Source: Mesorhizobium sp. M7A.F.Ca.US.008.03.1.1
GTDB lineage: Bacteria > Pseudomonadota > Alphaproteobacteria > Rhizobiales > Rhizobiaceae
Direction: 5' to 3'
Assembly (NCBI RefSeq): GCF_003997495.1
Contig: NZ_RZRU01000005.1
Location: 60,734 to 124,733, forward strand
Length of the DNA stretch: 64,000 nucleotides
Shown: in pieces, positions 1 through 8,968 of the stretch
Numbering within the stretch: the stretch's first letter is position 1
Layout of the letters: each line of letters starts with the position of its first letter
The notes under the pieces: generated by a model
The model's input: the letters and a program-made list of their open reading frames with translations, nothing else
Told to the model about the DNA's origin: nothing
Database searches by the model: none
Position numbers and translations under genes: made by a program

Positions 1-660
1 ATTGCCGCGGCCGGGCTGCTTTCGGGCCGACGTGCCGCGACCCACTGGGCCTATTCAGAGCGGCTGCAAAAACTCCATCCCGACATCGCTGTCGATGCCG
101 CGGTGCTCTATGTCGACAATGGTGACGTCGTCACCTCGGCCGGCGTCGCTGCCGGCCTCGACTGCTGTCTCCACATCGTGCGCGCCCGCTATGGCGCGGA
201 AGCGGCACTGCGGCTCGCCCGCCAGATCGTGCTTTCTCCGCATCGGCAAGGCGGGCAGGCGCAATTCATCGAGCATCCGGTGGCGAGGGCTGCTGACGCC
301 GACCGGTTCACCCAGGCGCTCGACGCGGTCCGCGCGGCGCTCGGAGAGACGCATAGCCTGGACAGCGTCGCCGAGGCCGCCGGCCTGACCCGCCGCACCT
401 TTACCCGTCGCTTTCAGAAATCGATCGGCGCCAGCTTTGGCGATTGGCTGACCAGCCAGCGGATCGAACTGGCGCAGCGTTTGCTGGAAGCGACGGAGAA
501 ATCCATGGACATGGTGGCCTTCGAAGCCGGCTTCGGCAGCGCCACATCGCTGCGCCAGCATTTCGCCGCAAGGCTGAGGACATCGCCGGCGCAATACCGG
601 CGCGAATTCTCCAGAAGGACCGATCAGGACGAGCGCATGACGTACGTCCTGTCGTCCTGA
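1..660 (+). CDS. GlxA-family transcriptional regulator (DJ-1/PfpI-like + AraC HTH), 5' truncated by window edge
   Basis: The reading frame is open from base 1 to the TGA at 658-660, so the N-terminus lies outside the window. The first ~70 visible codons match the end of a DJ-1/PfpI-like class-I glutaminase fold as found in GlxA/FtrA regulators (THWAY, then VLYVDNGDVVTSAGVAAG). After a linker come two AraC-type helix-turn-helix units (about 340-620), including SLDSVAEAAGLTRRTFTRRF and MDMVAFEAGFGSATSLRQHF. Family members sense small metabolites through a catalytically inert amidase-like domain and activate catabolic genes; the ligand here cannot be told. The downstream acetyltransferase gene is convergent, five bases away. 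Confidence 0.9.
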   Translation: MAAAGLLSGRRAATHWAYSERLQKLHPDIAVDAAVLYVDNGDVVTSAGVAAGLDCCLHIVRARYGAEAALRLARQIVLSPHRQGGQAQFIEHPVARAADADRFTQALDAVRAALGETHSLDSVAEAAGLTRRTFTRRFQKSIGASFGDWLTSQRIELAQRLLEATEKSMDMVAFEAGFGSATSLRQHFAARLRTSPAQYRREFSRRTDQDERMTYVLSS

Positions 661-665
661 CCTGT

Positions 666-1223
666 TCAGTCTCGTTTGATCGCCCGCGCCGGATTACCGA
701 CCACCGTGGTGTTCGCCGCCACGTCGCGCGTCACCACCGCGCCGGCGCCGACAATGGCGCCCTCACCGATGCTGACGCCGCTAAGGATGATCGCGCCGCC
801 GCCGATCCAGGCATTGGCGCCGATCTCGACCGGCCTGGCGATCTCCAGTCCCGCTTGGCGCCCACTGGCCTCCTTGTGATGCTCGGCGCAGTAGATCTGC
901 ACATTGGGGCCGAGCAGCGTTCCCTTGCTGATGCGCACCGGCGCCGTGTCGAGGATGGTGCAGCCGGCATTGAGAAAGACACCATCGCCGAGAAAGATGT
1001 TGAAGCCGTAGGCGCAATGGAAAGGTGCCTCGATGCGGGCGCCCTCGCCCACGCCGCCGAGCAACGCTTTCAAGCCCGGCCCGAGATTTCCGCGCTGCCT
1101 CGGCGGCAGCAAATTGTGCTCGAACACCGCGTCGCGCGCCATCACTCGCAGCGTCTCAAGTTCGTCGTCGAGACACGTATACCATTCGCCGGCCGCCATC
1201 TTTGAGCGCTCGCTTTCAACCAT
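666..1223 (-). CDS. Maltose/galactoside O-acetyltransferase family protein (left-handed beta-helix)
   Basis: 185 aa. The N-terminal Mac segment (GEWYTCLDDELETLR) is followed by hexapeptide repeats of a left-handed beta-helix (IGANAWIGGGAIILSGVSIG). The AEHHKEASGR segment carries the likely catalytic His of the LacA/Maa/NodL family, which moves acetyl from acetyl-CoA to a sugar hydroxyl. ATG at 1223 is chosen over the in-frame ATG at 1253 because GGAGA sits 7 bases upstream of it and because family members start near this MVESERSKM. Rhizobial NodL is a relative, but nothing nearby links this copy to Nod factor synthesis. Confidence 0.88.
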   Translation of the reverse strand: MVESERSKMAAGEWYTCLDDELETLRVMARDAVFEHNLLPPRQRGNLGPGLKALLGGVGEGARIEAPFHCAYGFNIFLGDGVFLNAGCTILDTAPVRISKGTLLGPNVQIYCAEHHKEASGRQAGLEIARPVEIGANAWIGGGAIILSGVSIGEGAIVGAGAVVTRDVAANTTVVGNPARAIKRD

Positions 1224-1408
1224 GACGATGTCTCCAATCGATGTCGTTGCCAAAGCACAATTGCAGTGGACGGGAAAGTGCCAGCGCCTGCAACGCCGGG
1301 CGCAAAACCATTCCGATTTTCAGAGTCATGCGCTGGTCAAATGCCGGACCTATGCTAGCCTGCTCTTGCCGGACTGTCCTGGTCCGGGGGGATCGAGGGG
1401 GATCGACC

Positions 1409-1869
1409 ATGCTCTACATTCTCGCACTTCTGATCGGCGTCATCGCCGGTCTTCGCGCCATGACGGCGCCGGCCGCCGTCGCCTGGGGCGCTTATCTCGG
1501 CTGGCTGCCGGTTGCCGGCACCTGGGCGAGCTTCATGAGCCACTGGGCGGCAGTCGGCATCTTCACCATCCTGGCCATTGTCGAGCTGGTCACCGACCAG
1601 TTGCCATCGACTCCGAGCCGCAAGGTACCGCAGCAGTTCGGCGCTCGCATCATCATGGGCGCTTTCACCGGCGCGGTGATCGGCGCCACCGGAGGCGCCA
1701 CCATCGGCGGCGTGATCGCGGGTGCCATCGGCGCTGTCATCGGCACGCTGGGCGGCGCCGAAGCACGCGCCGGCTGGCAGCAAGCTTCGGCAAGGATCCG
1801 CCAGCCGCCTTCATCGAGGACGCGGTGGCGATCATCGGCGGCCTGCTGGTCGTGGCGGCGGTGGCATGA
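1409..1869 (+). pseudogene. DUF4126 membrane protein, frameshifted near 1766-1777
   Basis: From ATG 1409 one frame gives a typical DUF4126 protein: MLYILALLIGVIAGLRAMTA, a WAAVGIFTILAIVELVTDQL helix, and a Gly-rich helix pair up to GTLGGAEAR (about 1768). The conserved end (RLAASFGKDPPAAF, then IGGLLVVAAVA and TGA at 1867-1869) continues in the -1 frame. The pattern fits loss of one base. Without correction the first frame runs as nonsense to 2311. The corrected stop overlaps the ATG of the next gene (ATGA at 1866), so the intact gene was translationally coupled to the oxidoreductase. It is either a real pseudogene or a base-calling error. Confidence 0.8.
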
Positions 1870-3242
1870 CGGCAAAAGCCTTCGACGCCATCATCATCGG
1901 CGCAGGACAGGCTGGCTCCCCTCTGGCCGGCCGGCTGACGGCCGCCGGCATGAGCGTCGCGCTGATCGAGCGCAAGCTGGTCGGCGGCACCTGCGTCAAC
2001 ACCGGCTGCATGCCGACCAAGACCATGGTCGCCAGCGCCTACGCCGCGCATCTTGCGCGCCGCGCCGCCGACTATGGCGTGACGCTCTCAGGCCCTGTCG
2101 GCGTGGATTACAAGGTGATCAAGGCGCGCAAGGACAAGGTCACCAACGACGCTCGCGGCAATCTGGAAACCTGGATCGCCGGCATGAAGGGCTGCACCCT
2201 CTATCGCGGCCATGCGCGTTTCGAATCCGCCAACACGGTGCGCGTCGGCGACGACCTTTTGACCGCCGAGAAGATCTTCCTCAACACCGGCGGCCGCGCC
2301 TCGGTGCCTGATCTGCCCGGCATCCACGACATCGACTATCTGACCAACTCGTCGATGATGGATCTCGACGTGCTGCCGCGCCATCTCATCGTCGTCGGCG
2401 GCAGCTACATCTCGCTCGAATTCGCGCAGATGTTCCGCCGCTTCGGCGCGGAGGTCACGGTCATCGAGAAGAGCCCGCGCCTGACCGGCCGCGAGGACGA
2501 GGATGTCTCCGCCGCCATACTGTCGATCCTCGAAAACGAAGGCATAGCGGTTCATGTGGGCGCCGACGACATCGGCTTCGCCAAGCAGGGCAAGGACATT
2601 GCCGTGACCTTCTCGGCCGGCAAACCGCCGGCTGTCGGCTCGCACGTGCTGCTGGCTCTGGGGCGCGCACCCAACACCGACGATCTCGGCCTCGACAAGG
2701 CCGGCGTCGAGGTCGACAAGCGCGGTTTTGTCACCGTCGACGACCAGCTACGCACCAGCGTGCCCGGCATCTGGGCGATGGGCGACTGCAACGGCAAGGG
2801 CGCCTTCACCCACACCTCCTACAACGACTATGAGATCGTCGCCGCCAATCTGCTCGACAACGACCCGCGGCGGATCAGCGACCGTATCGAGGCCTATGCG
2901 CTCTACATCGACCCACCGCTTGGCCGCTGCGGCATGACCGAGGCAGCGGTGAAGAAATCCGGCCGGCGCGCACTGGTCGGCCAGCGGCCGATGACCCGCG
3001 TCGGCCGCGCTATCGAAAAGGGCGAGACGCAGGGCTTCATGAAGATCCTGGTCGATGCCGACACCAGGGAAATCCTCGGCTGCTCAGTGCTCGGCCCCGG
3101 CGGCGACGAGGCTATCCATTGCGTGCTCGACCTGATGTACGCCAAGGCGCCCGTCGACACGCTGGCGCGTGCCGTCCACATCCACCCGAATGTCTCGGAA
3201 TTGCTGCCCACCATTGCCCAGGAATTGAAGTCGCTGGCCTGA
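1866..3242 (+). CDS. FAD-dependent pyridine nucleotide-disulfide oxidoreductase (mercuric reductase / lipoamide dehydrogenase-like)
   Basis: 458 aa, class-I flavin disulfide reductase. The FAD Rossmann motif GAGQAG is at residues 12-17. The redox disulfide is C43/C48 in GGTCVNTGCMPTK. A second nucleotide-binding fold lies near residue 175 (IVVGGSYISLEFAQMF). The FAD-contacting TSVPGIWAMGDCNG and the C-terminal dimer motif HIHPNVSELLP are present. It lacks the N-terminal HMA domain and the C-terminal Cys pair of true MerA and has no lipoyl-complex neighbours, so the electron acceptor is unknown. ATG 1866 overlaps the stop of the DUF4126 gene. Confidence 0.9.
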   Translation: MTAKAFDAIIIGAGQAGSPLAGRLTAAGMSVALIERKLVGGTCVNTGCMPTKTMVASAYAAHLARRAADYGVTLSGPVGVDYKVIKARKDKVTNDARGNLETWIAGMKGCTLYRGHARFESANTVRVGDDLLTAEKIFLNTGGRASVPDLPGIHDIDYLTNSSMMDLDVLPRHLIVVGGSYISLEFAQMFRRFGAEVTVIEKSPRLTGREDEDVSAAILSILENEGIAVHVGADDIGFAKQGKDIAVTFSAGKPPAVGSHVLLALGRAPNTDDLGLDKAGVEVDKRGFVTVDDQLRTSVPGIWAMGDCNGKGAFTHTSYNDYEIVAANLLDNDPRRISDRIEAYALYIDPPLGRCGMTEAAVKKSGRRALVGQRPMTRVGRAIEKGETQGFMKILVDADTREILGCSVLGPGGDEAIHCVLDLMYAKAPVDTLARAVHIHPNVSELLPTIAQELKSLA

Positions 3243-3280
3243 CAGCCTGTTGGCGACCCATTTCAAAGCTCTTCCTTTTC

Positions 3281-3305
3281 TGCATCGCTGCAATGCAGCG
3301 ATGCA
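3281..3305. promoter_or_regulatory. Perfect 12-bp inverted repeat, candidate operator for the MFS gene
   Basis: TGCATCGCTGCA (3281-3292), one central base, then TGCAGCGATGCA (3294-3305): every base of the arms pairs. A one-base centre is too short for an RNA loop, so this looks like a DNA site for a dimeric repressor. It lies in the 125-base gap before the MFS gene, 62 bases upstream of its ATG. No regulator gene is adjacent. Confidence 0.55.
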
Positions 3306-3367
3306 GCTTGCGCACGGTGGCGTCCTTCGCGCAGTCTGGAATTGAACCGATTCAGTCTGGACGCACC

Positions 3368-4540
3368 ATGCCCTTGCCGATCCTTGCGCTTGCCATTGCG
3401 TCCTTCTGCATCGGCACCACCGAATTCGTCATCATGGGCTTGCTCCCCGAAGTTGCCGCCGACCTCGGCGTGTCGATCCCTTCTGCGGGCCTGCTGGTCA
3501 CAGGATATGCTCTGGGCGTCGTCTTCGGCGCCCCGATCGTCGCCATGGCCACTGCGCATTTGCCGCGCAAGCCGGTGCTGGTCGGGCTGGCCGTGCTGTT
3601 CGTCGTCGGCAATCTGTTTTGCGCCATCTCGCCCAACTACTGGACGCTGATGGCCGCGCGCGTCTTCACCGCTTTCGGCCATGGGGCCTTCTTCGGCATC
3701 GGCTCGGTCGTTGCCGCCAGCCTGGTGCCGCGCAACAAGCGCGCCAGTGCCATCGCGCTGATGTTCGCCGGGCTGACGCTGTCCAACATTCTGGGTGTTC
3801 CCGCCGGCACCGCGCTTGGCGAAGCGTTCGGCTGGCGCTCCACATTCATAGCCGTGGTCGGCATCGGCCTGATCTCGGTCGCGGCCATCGCCTGGCTGGT
3901 GCCGTCCGACGTCGCCGAGCCAAGCGGTGGCGGCCTGCGCGGCGAACTGCGTGTGCTGGGCAAACTGCAGGTCTGGCTGGCCATGCTGATCGCGGCGCTG
4001 ACCTCTGCAAGTCTGTTCACCGTCTTCACCTACATCAAACCCTACCTCACCGAGGTATCGGGCTTGTCGACCTCGGCAGTCACGTGGGTTCTGCTGCTGT
4101 TCGGCGCGGGCATGACCATCGGCAACATTATCGGCGGCAGACTGGCCGACTGGAAACTGATGCCGACAGTGATCGGCACCCTGCTGCTGATGGCGCTGCT
4201 TTTCGTTGGCTTCAGGCAGTTCGGCGCAATGGCCAGCATTGCCGTCGGCATCGTCTTCCTGTGGGGCCTGCTCATCTTCGTCGTCGTGCCGCCGCTGCAG
4301 ATCCGGGTCGTCGAGGCCGCCTCCGAGGGACCGAACCTCGCCGCCACGCTGAACCAGGGCGCCTTCAATGTCGGCAATGCCAGCGGCGCGTGGATCGGCG
4401 GCGTGGCCCTGTCCGCCGGTGTTTCCTATGCCAATTTGCCGCTGGTCGGCGCAGCACTCGCCCTTTTGGCGGTCACCGTCGCTGTGCTGTCGCAGGCGCT
4501 GGACCGGCGCGCACCGGTCATCCCGCTTCCGGCTGAATAG
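3368..4540 (+). CDS. MFS transporter, DHA1 (arabinose efflux/AraJ-like) family
   Basis: 390 aa, about 12 hydrophobic segments. The N-terminus (IASFCIGTTEFVIMGLLPEV) is diagnostic of the AraJ/YdhP/PbuE-type DHA1 proton antiporters. Loop 2-3 carries the degenerate MFS motif (HLPRKPVLVG) and helix 5 the antiporter-type GVPAGTALGEAFGWRSTF. Family members export drugs, sugars or nucleosides; the substrate cannot be deduced. The ATG at 3368 directly precedes the conserved MPLPILALAIASF start but has only a weak ribosome-binding site. A perfect palindrome at 3281-3305 lies in its promoter region. Confidence 0.88.
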   Translation: MPLPILALAIASFCIGTTEFVIMGLLPEVAADLGVSIPSAGLLVTGYALGVVFGAPIVAMATAHLPRKPVLVGLAVLFVVGNLFCAISPNYWTLMAARVFTAFGHGAFFGIGSVVAASLVPRNKRASAIALMFAGLTLSNILGVPAGTALGEAFGWRSTFIAVVGIGLISVAAIAWLVPSDVAEPSGGGLRGELRVLGKLQVWLAMLIAALTSASLFTVFTYIKPYLTEVSGLSTSAVTWVLLLFGAGMTIGNIIGGRLADWKLMPTVIGTLLLMALLFVGFRQFGAMASIAVGIVFLWGLLIFVVVPPLQIRVVEAASEGPNLAATLNQGAFNVGNASGAWIGGVALSAGVSYANLPLVGAALALLAVTVAVLSQALDRRAPVIPLPAE

Positions 4541-4626
4541 TCTCTTGCGCCCATAGCGCGGCAGGCTGGACCAATCGACATCGGCGCCTTCAAATCGCAT
4601 GTCTCTCGCTCTTGATGGAGGAAGTC

Positions 4627-5682
4627 ATGCAGAAATCGATCGAACGCGTCGCCGGCGAAAGCGAAGGGGTTTCCTACGAATTCCCGCTGTTCCGCATCGC
4701 CGGAGCCGACAAGGCTGCTCCTTCGGCCTATCTGCAGGCGGCACTCCATGCCGGCGAGTTGCCGGGCGTCGTCGCCATCGACGCGCTGATGCCGATGCTT
4801 GCCAGGGCGGAGGCCGAAGGCCGCATCAAGGGTAACCTCACCATCGTGCCCTGGGCCAACCCGATCGGCCGGGCGCAATATCATTTCGGTGAGCATCAGG
4901 GCCGCTTCCATCTGGGCACGCGCACCAATTTCAACCGCGGCTTTCCGCTGCTCGCCGCGCCCGACACAGCGCTCTTGCCCGACACCACCCTTGGCAGCGT
5001 CGACCAGCGGCTGAAGACGCGGCTGGTGCAGCTCTCGCTCGGCCATGACATCGTGCTCGACCTGCACTGCGATGACGAGGGCCTCGCCTATCTCTACGTC
5101 CACACCAGCCTGTGGCCGGCCATGGCCGATTGCGCCGCCGCCATGGGCGTCGACGCGGTCGTGCTGTGGAGCGAGGACACCGACGGCACCTTCGAGGGCG
5201 CCTCGATCATGCCCTACCAGAACGTCCCCGCCGATATCGCCAGGCTCGACCGTCGCGTCGCCACCACCGTCGAATATCGCGGCATCCTCGATGTCGATGG
5301 CGCCCTGGCCGCCGCCGACGCCGACGGCCTCTACCGGCTGCTGGTGGCGCGCGGCGTGATCGCCGACAGCGCCCTGCCCACGCCGGGTCCTTTCACCGGC
5401 TTCGTGGCGCCATTGGAAAACATCGACATGATGCCGGCGCCACGGGCCGGTGCCGTGCTCTACGACGTCAAACCCGGCGACCACGTCGCCAAGGGCGCGC
5501 GCCTCGCCACCGTCGTCCATGCACCGGGCGAAACCGATGGCCGCACCGAAGTGTTCGCGCCGCAGGACGGCATCATCCTGACCCGCCGCTCGCGCCGCAT
5601 CATCCGCGCCGGCGAGGATCTTCTGAAACTGGTCGGCGACAGGAAGAGCGCCGACGCCCGGTCGGGGACGCTGGAGGACTGA
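4627..5682 (+). CDS. Succinylglutamate desuccinylase/aspartoacylase-family zinc deacylase
   Basis: 351 aa, M14-type fold. Zinc ligands are visible as H41 and E44 in HAGELPG and H147 in LDLHCDDEG. The substrate-arginine style motif TNFNRGFP and the late Glu in TTVEYRG complete the site. The last ~80 residues form a beta-barrel/lipoyl-like tail (VKPGDHVAKGARLATVVHAPGE) usual for this subfamily. It hydrolyses an N-acyl amide; DoeB/AstE/ectoine-deacetylase-like relatives exist, but no ectoine genes are nearby. ATG 4627 is preferred over TTG 4612 or ATG 4615 because GGAGGA (4617-4622) lies four bases upstream. Confidence 0.87.
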   Translation: MQKSIERVAGESEGVSYEFPLFRIAGADKAAPSAYLQAALHAGELPGVVAIDALMPMLARAEAEGRIKGNLTIVPWANPIGRAQYHFGEHQGRFHLGTRTNFNRGFPLLAAPDTALLPDTTLGSVDQRLKTRLVQLSLGHDIVLDLHCDDEGLAYLYVHTSLWPAMADCAAAMGVDAVVLWSEDTDGTFEGASIMPYQNVPADIARLDRRVATTVEYRGILDVDGALAAADADGLYRLLVARGVIADSALPTPGPFTGFVAPLENIDMMPAPRAGAVLYDVKPGDHVAKGARLATVVHAPGETDGRTEVFAPQDGIILTRRSRRIIRAGEDLLKLVGDRKSADARSGTLED

Positions 5683-5683
5683 C

Positions 5684-6454
5684 TTAACCCGAAATAGCCA
5701 GTCGCGCCTTCCCCTCCAGCCACTCCGCCATCTGCCGGTAAGGTACCGGGCCGTGGCTGATACGGGCGACACCCAGTTCCGCCAGCCGCTGGCGCGGCGG
5801 CACATGCGCCAGCGCAATGATGTTGACCGGCAACGCAATTGCCTTGCAGAGCGTCTCGATCAGGCCCTCGTCGCCAAGGCCCGGCGCAAAGAAGCCGTGC
5901 GCGCCGGCTTTTTCGAAGGCCTGTGCGCGCTCGATGGCCTGGTCGAGCAGAACGTCATCGTGCGCATCCGGTTTCGCCTTGAGGAAGATGTCGGTTCGAG
6001 CGTTGATGAACGCCGGTATGCCGGAAGCCTTGACGGCCGCCGCAGCAGCTTCGATGCGCTTTACCTGGACAGAAATGTCATGCAGGCCGCTGCCACCGAC
6101 GATCTGGTCTTCGAAGTTGAAACCAACAGCGCCGGCCCGCAGCGCCAACGTTACCGTTCTCGCGACGATTTCCGGATCGACGCCGTAACCGCCCTCGAGA
6201 TCCATGGTGACCGGCAGGTCGACCGACCCGACGATGCGCCCGATGTTGTCGAGCGCAAGCTCCAGCGGGATTTTCTCGCCATCGGCGTAGCCGAACGCGG
6301 CCGCGACCGGCCAGCTTCCGGTGGCGATCGCCTTGGCGCCCGCTTTTTCGACGATCTTGGCCGAGCCCGGATCCCAGGCGTTATAGAGAACGACCGGGTT
6401 TCCCTTGACGTGGAGGGAATGAAACGTCCGCGCGCGTTCGATCTGCTCGGTCAT
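5684..6454 (-). CDS. Isocitrate lyase/PEP mutase-family protein
   Basis: 256 aa, (beta/alpha)8 barrel of the PEP mutase/isocitrate lyase superfamily (PEP_mutase type). Signature strands are LYNAWDPGSAKIVEKAGAKA, PVTMDLEGGYG (metal-binding Asp), GFNFEDQIVGG and INARTDIFL. The isocitrate-lyase KKCGH motif is absent, so it is not a glyoxylate-shunt enzyme; it may be an oxaloacetate decarboxylase or 2-methylisocitrate/phosphonate-type lyase. ATG 6454 gives the usual MTEQIERARTFHSLH start. It converges with the deacylase gene with one base between stops. Confidence 0.85.
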   Translation of the reverse strand: MTEQIERARTFHSLHVKGNPVVLYNAWDPGSAKIVEKAGAKAIATGSWPVAAAFGYADGEKIPLELALDNIGRIVGSVDLPVTMDLEGGYGVDPEIVARTVTLALRAGAVGFNFEDQIVGGSGLHDISVQVKRIEAAAAAVKASGIPAFINARTDIFLKAKPDAHDDVLLDQAIERAQAFEKAGAHGFFAPGLGDEGLIETLCKAIALPVNIIALAHVPPRQRLAELGVARISHGPVPYRQMAEWLEGKARLAISG

Positions 6455-6603
6455 GGTTGTTTTCCCGTCTTCCTGCTGTTGGATGAACAGTCTAAGCGGC
6501 ACTGTGGGCTCTGGCGATGTGCCATGAGCCTGAGAAGCGGCGGCCAACGAACAGACTTTCAAACCTGTTGCGCATCCTTCTTTTCGCAGCTATGGATTTC
6601 GCC

Positions 6604-6648
6604 ATGAACATGCGTTCGACCAAGACCATTTGGTGGTGGGCCTGCTGA
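6604..6648 (+). CDS. trpL: trp leader peptide (14 codons, three consecutive Trp)
   Basis: ATG at 6604 (or 6610) opens MNMRSTKTIWWWAC-stop, with TGG TGG TGG at 6631-6639 and TGA at 6646-6648. It lies 126 bases upstream of trpE(G) and just before an attenuator hairpin. This matches the known rhizobial trpE(G) attenuation arrangement. Stalling at the Trp codons when charged tRNA-Trp is scarce would favour the antiterminator and expression of anthranilate synthase. Confidence 0.93.
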   Translation: MNMRSTKTIWWWAC

Positions 6649-6650
6649 CA

Positions 6651-6725
6651 GCGGCCTGTTCGAACACGTGCGCGTGAAAAGAGAGGGTGGCCGCAACGGA
6701 AAGTCCGGGCGGCCATTTGTTTTTT
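6651..6725 (+). terminator. trpE(G) attenuator (antiterminator/terminator)
   Basis: Terminator: TGGCCGC (6687-6693) pairs with GCGGCCA (6708-6714), with an inner CGGA/TCCG extension, followed by a T-rich run TTTGTTTTTT (6715 on). Antiterminator: GCGGCC at 6651-6656, directly after the leader stop codon, can instead pair with GGCCGC at 6688-6693 and so break the terminator. The geometry is that of classical ribosome-mediated attenuation. Confidence 0.9.
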
Positions 6726-6773
6726 CCAAGCCATTCCCGGGTCCGTTGCCCCAAGAAGCTGATGGAGACGGCA

Positions 6774-8963
6774 ATGACGATGAAGGTTCTGGAAAACGGG
6801 GCGGAAAGTTTCGTGACCGCGGGTGGCATCACCATCACCCGCGAGCGCCACGACCGGCCCTATGCGGGTGCGATCGACGCTTACGTCGACGGCCTGAATT
6901 CGCGCCGCGGCGCTGTATTTTCCTCCAACTATGAATATCCCGGCCGCTACACGCGCTGGGACACCGCCATCATCGACCCGCCTCTGGTTATCTCCGCGCG
7001 CGGCCGCGCCATGCGCGTCGAGGCGCTGAACGGCCGTGGCGAGGTGTTGTTGCCGGTCATCGGCAAGGCGCTCGCCGGCCTGGCCGATGTCACCATCGCC
7101 GAGACGTCGAAAAAGCTCATCCGCCTCGACGTCGCCAAGCCTGGTCGTGTCTTCACCGAAGAAGAACGCAGCCGCGTCCCCTCGGTGTTTACCGTTCTGC
7201 GCGCCATCACCGCTCTGTTCAAGACCGAGGAAGACGCCAATCTCGGCCTCTACGGCGCTTTCGGCTACGACCTTGCCTTCCAGTTCGACCCGGTCGACTA
7301 CAAGCTCGAGCGCAAGCCAAGCCAGCGCGACCTGGTGCTGTTCCTGCCCGACGAGATCCTGGTCGTCGACCACTATTCGGCCAAGGCCTGGACCGACCGC
7401 TACGACTATGCCGGCGACGGGTTTTCAACCGAGGGGCTGCCGCGCGACGAAATCGCCGAGCCGTTCAAGAGCCCCGACCGCATCCCGCCGCGCGGCGACC
7501 ATGAACCGGGCGAATACGCCAATCTGGTGCGCAAGGCGATGGATTCGTTCAAGCGCGGCGACCTGTTCGAGGTCGTGCCCGGCCAGATGTTCTACGAGCG
7601 CTGCGAGACGCAGCCGTCCGAGATTTCGCGCAAGCTGAAAGCCATCAATCCGTCACCCTACTCTTTCTTCATCAATCTGGGCGAAGGCGAATATCTGATT
7701 GGCGCCTCGCCCGAAATGTTCGTGCGCGTCAACGGCCGCCGCGTCGAGACCTGCCCGATCTCGGGCACCATCAAGCGCGGCGACGACGCCATTTCCGACT
7801 CCGAGCAAATCCTGAAACTGCTCAACTCGAAGAAAGACGAATCCGAGCTGACCATGTGCTCGGACGTCGACCGCAACGACAAGTCGCGGGTCTGCGAGCC
7901 GGGTTCGGTACGCGTCATCGGCCGGCGCCAGATCGAGATGTATTCGCGCCTGATCCACACTGTCGATCACATCGAAGGCAGGCTGCGCGAAGGCATGGAT
8001 GCGTTCGATGCCTTCCTGTCGCATGCCTGGGCGGTCACCGTTACCGGTGCGCCGAAACTATGGGCAATGCGCTTCATCGAACAGAACGAGAAGAGCCCGC
8101 GCGCCTGGTATGGCGGTGCGATCGGCATGGTCAATTTCAACGGCGACATGAACACCGGCCTCACCCTGCGCACCATCCGTATCAAGGACGGCATTGCCGA
8201 AGTGCGCGCCGGCGCCACATTGCTGTTCGACAGCATTCCCGAGGAAGAAGAAGCCGAAACCGAACTGAAGGCATCCGCCATGCTCTCCGCTATCCGCGAC
8301 GCCAAGACAGGCAATTCCGCCAGCACCGAGCGCACCACCGCGCGCGTCGGCGACAGCGTCAACATCCTGCTGGTCGACCACGAGGACAGTTTCGTCCACA
8401 CGCTGGCCAATTATTTTCGCCAGACCGGCGCCAACGTCTCGACCGTTCGCTCGCCGGTGCCGGAGGAAGTCTTCGACCGGCTGAAACCCGATCTCGTCGT
8501 GCTGTCGCCCGGCCCCGGCACACCGAAGGACTTCGATTGCGCCGCAACCATCAAGAAGGCGCGCGCCCGCGAACTGCCGATCTTTGGCGTCTGCCTTGGC
8601 CTGCAGGCACTGGCCGAGGCCTATGGCGGCGAACTGCGGCAGCTGCACATACCGATGCACGGCAAGCCGTCGCGCATCCGCGTCTCCAAGCCTGGCATCA
8701 TCTTCTCGGGCCTGCCCAAGGAAGTCACCGTCGGCCGCTACCATTCGATCTTCGCCGATCCGGTGCGGCTGCCCGACGATTTCATCGTCACGGCCGAGAC
8801 CGAGGACGGCATCATCATGGCCTTCGAGCACCGCAAGGAGCCGATCGCCGCTGTGCAGTTCCACCCGGAATCGATCATGACGCTCGGCCATAATGCCGGC
8901 ATGCGCATCATCGAGAACATCGTCGCCCACCTGCCGCGCAAGGCCAAGGAAAAGGCCGCCTGA
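6774..8963 (+). CDS. trpE(G): Anthranilate synthase, fused TrpE-TrpG
   Basis: 729 aa fusion typical of Rhizobiales; catalyses chorismate + glutamine to anthranilate, first step of tryptophan synthesis. Component I occupies about residues 1-520 ([71 protein letters not shown]). Component II, the class-I glutamine amidotransferase, follows from about 535 with nucleophile C607 (FGVCLGLQ) and H697/E699 (QFHPES). ATG 6774 is chosen because GGAGACG precedes it; in-frame ATGs at 6762 and 6780 are alternatives. Expression is governed by the leader and attenuator at 6604-6725. The CDF gene follows after 5 bases. Confidence 0.97.
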   Translation: MTMKVLENGAESFVTAGGITITRERHDRPYAGAIDAYVDGLNSRRGAVFSSNYEYPGRYTRWDTAIIDPPLVISARGRAMRVEALNGRGEVLLPVIGKALAGLADVTIAETSKKLIRLDVAKPGRVFTEEERSRVPSVFTVLRAITALFKTEEDANLGLYGAFGYDLAFQFDPVDYKLERKPSQRDLVLFLPDEILVVDHYSAKAWTDRYDYAGDGFSTEGLPRDEIAEPFKSPDRIPPRGDHEPGEYANLVRKAMDSFKRGDLFEVVPGQMFYERCETQPSEISRKLKAINPSPYSFFINLGEGEYLIGASPEMFVRVNGRRVETCPISGTIKRGDDAISDSEQILKLLNSKKDESELTMCSDVDRNDKSRVCEPGSVRVIGRRQIEMYSRLIHTVDHIEGRLREGMDAFDAFLSHAWAVTVTGAPKLWAMRFIEQNEKSPRAWYGGAIGMVNFNGDMNTGLTLRTIRIKDGIAEVRAGATLLFDSIPEEEEAETELKASAMLSAIRDAKTGNSASTERTTARVGDSVNILLVDHEDSFVHTLANYFRQTGANVSTVRSPVPEEVFDRLKPDLVVLSPGPGTPKDFDCAATIKKARARELPIFGVCLGLQALAEAYGGELRQLHIPMHGKPSRIRVSKPGIIFSGLPKEVTVGRYHSIFADPVRLPDDFIVTAETEDGIIMAFEHRKEPIAAVQFHPESIMTLGHNAGMRIIENIVAHLPRKAKEKAA

Positions 8964-8968
8964 CGATC

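Noticed and set aside
666..1223. Nod factor acetyltransferase nodL
   Set aside because: Family similarity only; no nod genes or nod box in the window.
1866..3242. Mercuric reductase (merA)
   Set aside because: The C-terminal Cys pair and HMA domain of MerA are missing and there is no mer operon; only the general flavoprotein family is supported.
3263..4600. 445-codon minus-strand frame opposite the MFS gene
   Set aside because: Low-complexity Gln/Asp/Arg/Gly translation, opposite a 12-helix transporter; shadow.
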